This document shows positions 1 to 5,658 of a DNA stretch of 6,537 nucleotides, piece after piece (positions within the stretch are counted from its first letter, which is position 1; the number at the start of each line of letters is the position of its first letter). The translations under genes were made by a program, and so were the position numbers. The stretch is taken from assembly GCA_031284195.1 (NCBI GenBank), contig JAITAI010000102.1:1-6537 (forward strand), in the 5' to 3' direction. The notes beneath the pieces are model-generated. The model ran no database searches and was not told the origin of the DNA. It saw only the letters and a list, made by a program, of their open reading frames with translations. This DNA comes from Treponema sp. GTDB taxonomy: Bacteria > Spirochaetota > Spirochaetia > Treponematales > Breznakiellaceae.

Positions 1-220
1 TTTATAACACATTTTTAAACTTATGATGGGAATGGTTCTGGTTTTTAGCGCCATTCCCCCAAAGTTTCGTAGTGTTCTATGGAATCTCCGTATAACTCTA
101 CAGAACCTTCATAGAATATCCCCAAAAGCAGGCTTATGCTGATGGTACCTAAAAAGGAGCGTAATGTATGGCAGGAGGACTTTATTCCCCACCCAGATGT
201 TTTTTTGGGAATGGGTTTAA
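1..220. other. Non-coding stretch, no recognised gene
   Basis: No recognisable gene is seen here. An inverted repeat of 8 bases (GGGAATGG at 28-35, CCATTCCC at 51-58) could form a hairpin with a 15-base loop, but no T-run follows, so it is not a convincing terminator. A second weak inverted pair is TTCTATG at 75-81 and CATAGAA at 110-116. A 40-codon open frame starts at ATG 136 and stops at 256-258. It has no clear ribosome binding site, resembles no family I know, and overlaps the transposase remnant that follows. It may be flanking debris or the scrambled front part of that element. Confidence 0.4.
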
Positions 221-602
221 GACCCTTCCGCCTATGTTGCCCATGTAACAGCTTTTAATGTACCACAAGAAGCTGAAGGCAGCGTCCATGATTTCAAGCT
301 TTATAAAGACACCATTGGAAAAGGGGTAAGTGAGTCATACAGGCAGACCTTGGGTATCTTGGGATAGAGAAACTGCATCAGAACAGCCGGAAGCCGAAAA
401 AGGCAAGCAAACTACATCTGTTGAATAAAGAGGAGAAGGCATATAATAAACAGCTTGCGGGAAAAAAAATTGTGATTGAACACATTAACGGGAAGATAAA
501 ACGTTTTAAAGTATAGCGTATCCCTACCGAAATCATTGTAGAAGAGATCTGTTAAGAATGTCGCTCATTTGTGGTATCATCAATTTTATCCATAGTAAAT
601 AA
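221..602 (+). pseudogene. Decayed IS5-family (ISL2-like) transposase, C-terminal half
   Basis: This is the remnant of a DDE transposase of the IS5 family, recognised by reading three frames in succession. The first frame (221 to about 342) includes GSVHDFKLYKDT at 281-316, whose Asp fits the second catalytic position. The second frame (343-516) reads ADLGYLGIEKLHQNS and later VIEHINGKIKRFK, whose Glu (478-480) fits the third catalytic residue; it ends in TAG at 514-516. The third frame (516-602) gives AYPYRN and then LLRMSLICGIINF, the usual end of these proteins, and stops at 600-602. Two frameshifts and the lack of an N-terminal half with the first catalytic Asp make it non-functional. I see no terminal inverted repeats, so the element ends appear lost. 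Family assignment is from memory of conserved motifs. Confidence 0.8.
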
Positions 603-764
603 TAATAAATAGTCTTTCCTTGGTATTAATACAACATTGGTTTTATCAGTTATAAATGTTAAGGCCTTTTCTCCATTTCTTAATTTTATCCAACCTGATT
701 TAAAATGGGGAAAGGATATCCCATTTGTCCTGATAGAAATATTATATTCTCTTGTTTTATAAAC
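552..764 (-). pseudogene. C-terminal remnant of a small PH-domain-like protein
   Basis: The minus strand is open for 70 codons between an in-frame TGA (765-767) and the TAA at 552-554. The product contains SGWIKLRNGEKALTF and then TDKTNVVLIPRKDYLLL, a pattern I associate with the last strands of small bacterial PH-domain (PF10882-like) proteins. No ATG, GTG or TTG start with a ribosome binding site precedes this part. A neighbouring minus-strand frame reads on upstream (GSPMRCMKFFAEFIKQENI, up to about 800), which may be the preceding part displaced by a frameshift. The last 15 or so codons lie in sequence that also encodes the end of the transposase remnant on the other strand, so the natural C-terminus has probably been replaced at that junction. 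The coding reading is fairly convincing; the family name is tentative. Confidence 0.5.
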
Positions 765-821
765 TCAGCAAAGAATTTCATACAGCGCATAGGAGAGCCG
801 ATTCGTTCGTATTTTGTCTTT

Positions 822-936
822 CGCAATTATCCCCCGATGTGTACCCCTCACAGGGTTCGACGGTTCGGGACAGGTTTCTGACATAGGCTATGTCTGATCT
901 CTGATTATGATCGGTATACGTCAGGGGATAATGGCG
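822..936. repeat. Long imperfect palindrome with nested hairpin (MITE-like or structured RNA)
   Basis: The 20-base arms ATTATCCCCCGATGTGTACC (826-845) and, on the other strand, ATTATCCCCTGACGTATACC (932-913) match at 17 of 20 positions. Three further pairs (CGC at 822-824 with GCG at 934-936) extend the stem after one mismatch. The 67-base centre carries a near-perfect hairpin, GACATAG-G-CTATGTC, with scattered extra pairs around it, so the whole unit could fold into one long interrupted stem. It also contains a short tandem GGTTCGAC/GGTTCGGG. No ORF explains it. It may be a small non-autonomous mobile repeat or an intergenic RNA element; the sequence alone cannot decide. Confidence 0.6.
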
Positions 937-1136
937 TTGTCTTTTTGCCTATTTTTGCCATTATTACCGGCCAAAAGGCTTAAATTTTCCTTCGTGATCG
1001 TGGATTTTAGTATCTTAGGGGTGCAATTTTCGCTTGTTATTGACATAATTTTCAGGGAATTCAGAGATTATTTCGCATAGCCTGATAGGTTTATTCTAGG
1101 TTTCATAATCATATAGCATAAGCAAGAAAATTTCGT
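937..1136. other. A+T-rich spacer, no convincing gene
   Basis: This stretch holds no gene I can support. A 49-codon + strand frame (ATG 931 to TAG 1078-1080) has only a poorly spaced GGGG upstream, and a 41-codon minus-strand frame (ATG at 1046-1044, TGA at 923-921) overlaps it; neither resembles a known family. A TTGACA hexamer lies at 1040-1045 but has no good -10 box at a normal distance. TAGGTTT occurs twice, at 1086-1092 and 1097-1103, 11 bases apart, which could be a protein-binding site or chance. Confidence 0.4.
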
Positions 1137-1142
1137 TATAAT
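1137..1142 (+). promoter_or_regulatory. Candidate -10 box of the nagAB promoter
   Basis: A perfect TATAAT lies about 150 bases before the nagA start on the coding strand. No good -35 hexamer sits 16-18 bases upstream and there is no extended TG motif, so the promoter would be weak or activator-dependent. If used, transcription would start near 1149 and give a leader of about 140 bases containing the two hairpins described below. Confidence 0.35.
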
Positions 1143-1173
1143 AGTAAGGTAAGTTCGATGGAATACTCATGAA

Positions 1174-1255
1174 GCACCTTCGAGAAGGTGCAGGAGTGTA
1201 AAAGATGCTATTTTAAACCGGCCATTTTGAAATAGCCTCTATTGGTTCCGCGGAA
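1174..1255 (+). promoter_or_regulatory. Structured nagA leader: two hairpins and a palindrome
   Basis: Three symmetric elements lie between the candidate promoter and nagA. GCACCTT (1174-1180) pairs with AAGGTGC (1185-1191) around the tetraloop CGAG. GCTATTTTAAA (1207-1217) pairs over 11 bp, with one T-G wobble, with TTTGAAATAGC (1226-1236) around an 8-base loop. TTCCGCGGAA (1246-1255) is a perfect 10-base palindrome, a possible operator. No T-run follows either hairpin, so these are not ordinary terminators. Between the hairpins is AGGAG (1192-1196), eight bases before ATG CTA TTT TAA (1205-1216), a three-codon ORF. A role in controlling nagAB is inference from position only. Confidence 0.45.
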
Positions 1256-1289
1256 GGAATCTTAGTAAAAATAGTACAATGGAGTTGTA

Positions 1290-2489
1290 ATGGTTCCTAT
1301 CTGTTTGCATAACGGAACGGTCATAACCGGTTTCGCATCTATGGAACACTGTGCCGTATTGCTTGAAGCGGGTATGGTGAGGGATGTCTTTTCCCAAAGA
1401 CGGTTTGAACAGAAACAGTTCGCCCCGGATGTACAGCTTATTGATGTTCAGGGCGCGTTTATTGCCCCGGGATTCATTGATACCCATATCCATGGTTTCG
1501 GCGGTTATGGCACCGAGGATGCTTCCACGGATTCGATCTTGGAAATGTCCCGGCTGCTGGTCCAATACGGGGTAACTGCCTTTAATCCTACCATCTATCC
1601 CGGTGACTATGAGCAGATGATCACCGCAGTAACCCAGGCTGCGGCGGCGATAGGCAGAGAGTCCGGGGCCCGTATCATGGGCTTGCACCTGGAAGGCCCC
1701 TTTCTCTCTCCGACCCGCCTGGGGGTACAAAAGCCTGAAACCCTTAAACCGGTGAACCTAGTCTTCATGGAACAACTCTGGGAGGCTTCCGGGGGGCATA
1801 TTGTCAACATGACCGTAGCCCCGGAGATCAAGGGGATGCGGGAATTGGCCCTTTACTGTATCAAGAAAGGGATCATCCCCCAGGCAGGTCATACAGATGC
1901 GAAATACGAAAACATGGTGGAAGGTATGCAAGCAGGGATCCTCCATGCAACCCACCTGTTTAACGCCATGAGTAAGCTGGACCACCGAAACCCCAATGCA
2001 GTAGGGGCAATACTCATCCACCCTGAAATGTCCTGTGAAATCATTGCCGATGGGTATCATGTGCATCCAGACCTTTTTAAGCTGCTGCAACAGGATAAAC
2101 CCATTGATAAGATCGTATTGGTTACCGATGGGCTCAAACCCACTGAACAGGAAGAAGGCCCCTTCTTTGCCAATGGGGAAGAAGTGGTGTTCCATGACGG
2201 AACCTTTCATCGGAAACAAGATGATGTCATTGCCGGTTCTGCCCTTACGATGATCCAGGGAGTCAAGAACCTGGTGTCCTTTGGATTCAGCCTGCAAGAT
2301 GCGGTAAAGGCCGCCAGTTTCAATCCTGCCCAAGTTATGGGGTATCGCCGAAAAGGGTCGATTATTCCCGGAGGGGATGCGGATGTAACGGTATTTGATA
2401 GTGAATTTAAGGTAGTACTGGTTATCGCGGGGGGTATCATCAAAAAGAATTGTTGGCAAGGAGAGAATAATGCGTCTTGTTATTCATAA
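1290..2489 (+). CDS. nagA: N-acetylglucosamine-6-phosphate deacetylase
   Basis: This cytoplasmic enzyme of the amidohydrolase superfamily converts N-acetylglucosamine-6-phosphate to glucosamine-6-phosphate and acetate, the first committed step in using amino sugars from chitin or recycled cell wall. The 399-residue protein is close to the usual length (E. coli about 382). Visible motifs are APGFIDTHIHG with the metal-binding H66-x-H68, GLHLEGPF with ligand E135, AGHTDA with H201, ATHLFNAM with H222, the substrate-site ADGYHVHP (254-260), and LVTDGL with catalytic D280. The intact HxH pair points to the two-metal type seen in Bacillus and Thermotoga rather than the E. coli type, where that pair is replaced. 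The start is supported by GGAG at 1281-1284, five bases before ATG. The last 20 bases overlap nagB, whose ribosome binding site lies inside this gene, so the two are translationally linked. Confidence 0.97.
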   Translation: MVPICLHNGTVITGFASMEHCAVLLEAGMVRDVFSQRRFEQKQFAPDVQLIDVQGAFIAPGFIDTHIHGFGGYGTEDASTDSILEMSRLLVQYGVTAFNPTIYPGDYEQMITAVTQAAAAIGRESGARIMGLHLEGPFLSPTRLGVQKPETLKPVNLVFMEQLWEASGGHIVNMTVAPEIKGMRELALYCIKKGIIPQAGHTDAKYENMVEGMQAGILHATHLFNAMSKLDHRNPNAVGAILIHPEMSCEIIADGYHVHPDLFKLLQQDKPIDKIVLVTDGLKPTEQEEGPFFANGEEVVFHDGTFHRKQDDVIAGSALTMIQGVKNLVSFGFSLQDAVKAASFNPAQVMGYRRKGSIIPGGDADVTVFDSEFKVVLVIAGGIIKKNCWQGENNASCYS

Positions 2490-3264
2490 GGATTACCGGG
2501 AAGCCAGTCGTTGGGCTGCTTCGTATATCGTGAACCGGATCAAAGGGTTTGATCCCCGGCCTGATAAGCCCTTTGTACTGGGACTTCCCACTGGCTCAAG
2601 TCCCTTGGGAATATACCAGGAGCTTATCCATGCCTATCGGGAGGGGAAGGTATCCTTTGCCCAGGTGGTTACCTTTAATATGGACGAATACGTGGGCCTT
2701 GGAGCGGATCATCCCCAGAGTTATCACCGGTTTATGTGGGATAATTTTTTTTCCTATATGGATATCCATAAAAACCATGTACATATCCTTGATGGCATGG
2801 CCCCGGACTTGACCGAAGAGTGCCGTGTCTATGAGGAACGTATCGTATCCTATGGGGGTATTGAGCTTTTCCTGGGAGGTATGGGGCCTGATGGACATAT
2901 CGCCTTTAATGAACCCGGTTCTTCATTGAAGTCCCGGACCAGGATAAAGACCCTCACCACGAATACTAAAATCGCCAATGCCCGGTTCTTTGAGGGGGAC
3001 ATTACCAAAGTTCCTGGTACTGCCCTTACCGTAGGGGTGGGGACCATCATGGATGCCCGGGAAGTGCTCATTCTGGTGAGCGGCCATAATAAGGCTTGGG
3101 CCCTTCAGGCCGCAGTGGAAGGAGGGGTCAACCACATGTGGACCCTTTCGTGCCTCCAAATGCACCCCAAAGCTATTATTGTCTGTGATGAAGATGCCAC
3201 CGATGAGCTTAAAGTAGGGACAGTGCGGTATTTTAAAGACATTGAGAAAATGTGTTCAAAATAA
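2470..3264 (+). CDS. nagB: Glucosamine-6-phosphate deaminase
   Basis: It catalyses the isomerisation and deamination of glucosamine-6-phosphate to fructose-6-phosphate and ammonia, feeding NagA's product into glycolysis. At 264 residues it lines up with the 266-residue E. coli enzyme with no shift in numbering through the active site: GLPTGSSP (38-45) for phosphate binding, NMDEYVGL with D72, and GMGPDGHIAFNEP with D141, H143 and E148. Residues tied in E. coli to allosteric activation by N-acetylglucosamine-6-phosphate are also in place (S151, R158, K160 and Y254), so the enzyme is probably switched on by NagA's substrate. AAGGAG at 2458-2463, six bases before ATG, fixes the start inside the end of nagA. 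No sugar kinase, transporter or NagC-type regulator is present beside the pair in this window. Confidence 0.97.
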   Translation: MRLVIHKDYREASRWAASYIVNRIKGFDPRPDKPFVLGLPTGSSPLGIYQELIHAYREGKVSFAQVVTFNMDEYVGLGADHPQSYHRFMWDNFFSYMDIHKNHVHILDGMAPDLTEECRVYEERIVSYGGIELFLGGMGPDGHIAFNEPGSSLKSRTRIKTLTTNTKIANARFFEGDITKVPGTALTVGVGTIMDAREVLILVSGHNKAWALQAAVEGGVNHMWTLSCLQMHPKAIIVCDEDATDELKVGTVRYFKDIEKMCSK

Positions 3265-3345
3265 GAGGCGGATAAAGGGATAGAAAAGTTCCCGCTGTTT
3301 TTGTTGTTTCGATCCTCAGATGGGCACCGTGGATTTACCTTAAGT

Positions 3346-3377
3346 GCTTGCCGTATCAGTAAGAGGCGGGGCTTTTT
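3346..3377 (+). terminator. Candidate Rho-independent terminator after nagB
   Basis: GCTTGCC (3346-3352) can pair with GGCGGGGC (3365-3372) through seven pairs, two of them T-G wobbles, with one bulged G. A 12-base loop separates the arms and TTTTT (3373-3377) follows at once. It lies about 80 bases after the nagB stop and would separate nagAB from the lysC group. The bulge and wobbles make it moderate in strength. A weaker GGGA/TCCC hairpin before a T-rich run (3278-3310) is a possible alternative. Confidence 0.5.
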
Positions 3378-3426
3378 CAAAAGGCTTGGGATAAAAACTA
3401 TTGCATAAGTATGTATCCTTTGGTAG

Positions 3427-3478
3427 GCTCAAGCTAGGGTAAGAACCTAAACGCCTAGGTTCTTACCCTAGCTTGAGC
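3427..3478. repeat. Perfect 23-bp inverted repeat with 6-base loop upstream of lysC
   Basis: The left arm (3427-3449, beginning GCTCAAGCTAGG and ending AACCTA) is exactly complementary to the right arm (3456-3478, beginning TAGGTT and ending CTTGAGC). The loop is AACGCC (3450-3455). As RNA this would be a very stable, uninterrupted hairpin whose base lies only eight bases before the lysC ribosome binding site. What follows is GTTTATTG, too T-poor for a classical terminator in the + direction, and the other side has no good T-run either. It could be a second, Rho-assisted terminator, an mRNA 5' stabiliser, a translation-control hairpin, a protein-binding palindrome, or one copy of a genome-wide repeat. 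The structure is certain; its role is unknown. Confidence 0.85.
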
Positions 3479-3498
3479 GTTTATTGAGGGGAAGTACT

Positions 3499-4851
3499 AT
3501 GATTGTGATGAAATTCGGGGGCAGCTCCCTTGCCAATGGAGAACGAATCCGTCATGTGGCGGAACTGGTAAAGTTGGAACTCCCCCGAAAGCCGGTTTTG
3601 GTGGTATCTGCCATGGGAGATACCACGGATCATCTCTTGGAAGCCGCTACGAGGGCCTTGGAGACCGGTACCGTATCAATTGAGGGGATAACAGAACTAC
3701 ACAAAAACGCCATACGAGAACTGAACATTGCTATGCCTAAAATTATGCCCCTCCTGGCTGAATTACAGATTCTTCTGGTGGGTATATCCCTGATTAAGGA
3801 ATTAACCGGTAGAACCAAGGATTACCTGGTATCTTTCGGGGAACGGCTGGCAGCGCGAATTGTCGCAGCCTATTGCCAGTCTATGGGCATGGAAGCAAAG
3901 GCCGTGGATGCCTGGGAAGGGGGCTTTGTTTCGGATTCCCATTTTACCGCTGCAGAGCTGGTACCGGAAAGCTGGGACTCCATCCCGGAAAAACTTATGC
4001 CCCTCATTGATGGAGGGATGCTGCCGGTGCTGACCGGTTTCATTGCCAAGGACTGCAAGGGGGCTATCACCACCTTGGGACGAGGCGGTTCAGACCTTTC
4101 CGCCACGATGATTGCCGCGGCATGTCAGGCCGAGGAAGCCCAGATTTGGAAGGACGTGGACGGTATTCTCACCGCAGATCCCCGCATCGTACCAGAGGCC
4201 CGGCCAGTGGAAGCGGTTACCTATGAGGAAGCCGCAGAGTTAGCTTATTTCGGCGCCCAAGTGTTGCACCCCCGGGCCATGCAGCCCTGTATGAGAACAA
4301 AGACCCCGGTATGGGTAAAAAATTCCTACAACTCCAGGGCTCCGGGAACCCGGATCGTAGCTGCTTTGGAAAAAACCAGACCGGTTTTGGGGATTACTTC
4401 CCGAAACCAGGTAACCTTGGTGGACATCGTATCCACCAGGATGCTCGGACAGGCAGGGTTCCTGGCGGAACTCTTTGCGGATTTTGCCAAATACGGCATT
4501 TCAGTAGATATGGTGGCTACCAGTGAAGTTTCGGTCTCCGTAACCATGGATGCAACCTATGACTTGGAGCCCCTTAAAAAAGACCTGAGCCGGATTGCGG
4601 ATGTGGAAATCAAGACCGGCAAAGCCATTGTTACCATTATCGGGGATGTGGACCGATCTTCAGAAATCCTCCATCAAGCTTTTGGGGTATGTGTAAGTCT
4701 GGGTATTCCAGTGCAGATGGTTTCCCATGGGGCCAGCAAGGTGAATATCAGTTTTATTGTAAACGATACCCAGAGTACGGAAGTGGTTCAAGGTTTACAT
4801 AAGCACTTCATAGGTGCAAATTTTTCTGAAGGGAGTACATCATGCATATAG
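3499..4851 (+). CDS. lysC: Aspartokinase, monofunctional, lysine-sensitive type
   Basis: It phosphorylates L-aspartate to 4-aspartyl phosphate, the entry step to lysine, diaminopimelate, threonine and methionine. The 450-residue protein has the N-terminal kinase domain: KFGGSS (5-10), VSAMG (36-40), SFGER (112-116), TTLGRGGSD (191-199) and WKDVDGILTADPR (217-229). Tandem ACT domains fill the C-terminus from about residue 295. There, M315, F321-L322 and S335-V336-D337 followed by TSEVS (341-345) match the lysine-binding part of E. coli LysC, so lysine feedback is predicted. No homoserine dehydrogenase domain is attached. I chose ATG 3499 because GAGGGG at 3486-3491 serves it as ribosome binding site; the in-frame TTG at 3484 would lie across that site. 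The end overlaps dapB by 10 bases. Confidence 0.97.
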   Translation: MIVMKFGGSSLANGERIRHVAELVKLELPRKPVLVVSAMGDTTDHLLEAATRALETGTVSIEGITELHKNAIRELNIAMPKIMPLLAELQILLVGISLIKELTGRTKDYLVSFGERLAARIVAAYCQSMGMEAKAVDAWEGGFVSDSHFTAAELVPESWDSIPEKLMPLIDGGMLPVLTGFIAKDCKGAITTLGRGGSDLSATMIAAACQAEEAQIWKDVDGILTADPRIVPEARPVEAVTYEEAAELAYFGAQVLHPRAMQPCMRTKTPVWVKNSYNSRAPGTRIVAALEKTRPVLGITSRNQVTLVDIVSTRMLGQAGFLAELFADFAKYGISVDMVATSEVSVSVTMDATYDLEPLKKDLSRIADVEIKTGKAIVTIIGDVDRSSEILHQAFGVCVSLGIPVQMVSHGASKVNISFIVNDTQSTEVVQGLHKHFIGANFSEGSTSCI

Positions 4852-5648
4852 CCATCATCGGCTACGGAAAAATGGGGAGACTGATAGAAGCTCAGGCACT
4901 AAACCGGAATCATTGTATTACCGGCGTGGTAGATCCCCTAGCTAAGGAACGCAAAACCCTTGCAGGGGCGCCGGTTTTTAAGACCCTCAGCGAAGGGGGA
5001 AACTTGGGCGGAGCGGATGTGGCCATTGAATTTACCCGGCCTGATACGGTGGTAGAGAACATCAAGGCTCTGGCGGAACAGAAGATTCCCCTCCTGGTGG
5101 GTACTACCGGCTGGACGGATAGGCTTGCTGAGGTTACACAGCTCGTGGAGACCGCAGGGGCTTCCCTACTCTGGGCTTCCAATTTTTCCCTGGGGGTGAA
5201 CCTCTTCTACCGTATAGCGGCCTTCGCAGCTCATCTGGTGGATCCGTTCCCGGAATACGATGTAGGCGGTTGGGAGGCTCATCACCACCAAAAGGTAGAT
5301 AGCCCTTCAGGAACCGCAAAGACTTTGATCGACCGGATCCTTTCGAGTATGGAGCGGAAGAAGACTCCGGTCTGGGAAACCCTGAATAGAGCCCCGGCTC
5401 CTGAGGAGATCCACTATCCGAGTCTCCGGGTGGGTTCTATGCCGGGGATCCATACCGTGATTTTTGATAGCCCTGCGGATACTATTGAGATTACCCATAC
5501 TGCCCGAAGCCGGGAGAGTTTTGCTTCCGGCGCTTTGGTAGCTGCCGAGTGGCTGGTGGCTTGTCCTGGTCCCGGTAAACCTGCGGGAACCCCACAGCCG
5601 GGAGTTTTCACCTTGGATTATGTATTGAAAGACCTTTTAGGTGTGTAA
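4842..5648 (+). CDS. dapB: 4-hydroxy-tetrahydrodipicolinate reductase
   Basis: It reduces the product of DapA to tetrahydrodipicolinate with NAD(P)H in the diaminopimelate/lysine pathway, in the cytoplasm. The 268-residue protein is near the usual length (E. coli 273). The N-terminal nucleotide-binding fold shows GYGKMG (7-12), VVDP (29-32) and VGTTGW (86-91). The catalytic domain follows SNFSLGVNLF (113-122) and contains EAHHHQKVDSPSGTA (145-159), where H147 and K151 correspond to the E. coli catalytic His159 and Lys163. D31 followed by Pro, rather than Glu-Arg as in E. coli, suggests no strong preference for NADPH; this is inference. AAGGGAG at 4829-4835 lies six bases before ATG. The gene overlaps lysC by 10 bases and is followed 10 bases later by dapA, so all three form one operon. 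Confidence 0.97.
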   Translation: MHIAIIGYGKMGRLIEAQALNRNHCITGVVDPLAKERKTLAGAPVFKTLSEGGNLGGADVAIEFTRPDTVVENIKALAEQKIPLLVGTTGWTDRLAEVTQLVETAGASLLWASNFSLGVNLFYRIAAFAAHLVDPFPEYDVGGWEAHHHQKVDSPSGTAKTLIDRILSSMERKKTPVWETLNRAPAPEEIHYPSLRVGSMPGIHTVIFDSPADTIEITHTARSRESFASGALVAAEWLVACPGPGKPAGTPQPGVFTLDYVLKDLLGV

Positions 5649-5658
5649 GGAAGTTTTT

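Noticed and set aside
846..875. tRNA or tmRNA T-arm, suggested by GGTTCGA
   Set aside because: The bases around it cannot form the required 5-bp T-stem and no acceptor stem or anticodon arm is present.
1040..1071. Promoter with TTGACA at 1040-1045 and GATTAT at 1066-1071
   Set aside because: The 20-base spacing is too long for a normal sigma-70-type promoter and the -10 match is poor.
931..1080. 49-residue hydrophobic small protein
   Set aside because: Its GGGG lies only three bases before ATG, it starts inside the palindrome, and it overlaps an equally plausible minus-strand frame; nothing supports translation.
1758..2459. 233-codon open frame antisense to nagA
   Set aside because: It lies wholly within a well-supported nagA, shows no family motif or ribosome binding site, and is best explained by the codon pattern of the opposite strand. 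The same holds for the 163-codon frame at 1239-1730.
3265..3498. Lysine riboswitch (L-box) upstream of lysC, suggested by AGAGGCGG at 3264-3271 and 3362-3369
   Set aside because: The rest of the L-box core, including a GCCGAAG-like segment and the closing pairing partner of the AGAGG strand, is not visible, and the 23-bp hairpin is not part of that fold.
3484..3498. Upstream TTG start for lysC
   Set aside because: It adds five residues not seen in the family and would place the start on top of the ribosome binding site that serves ATG 3499.
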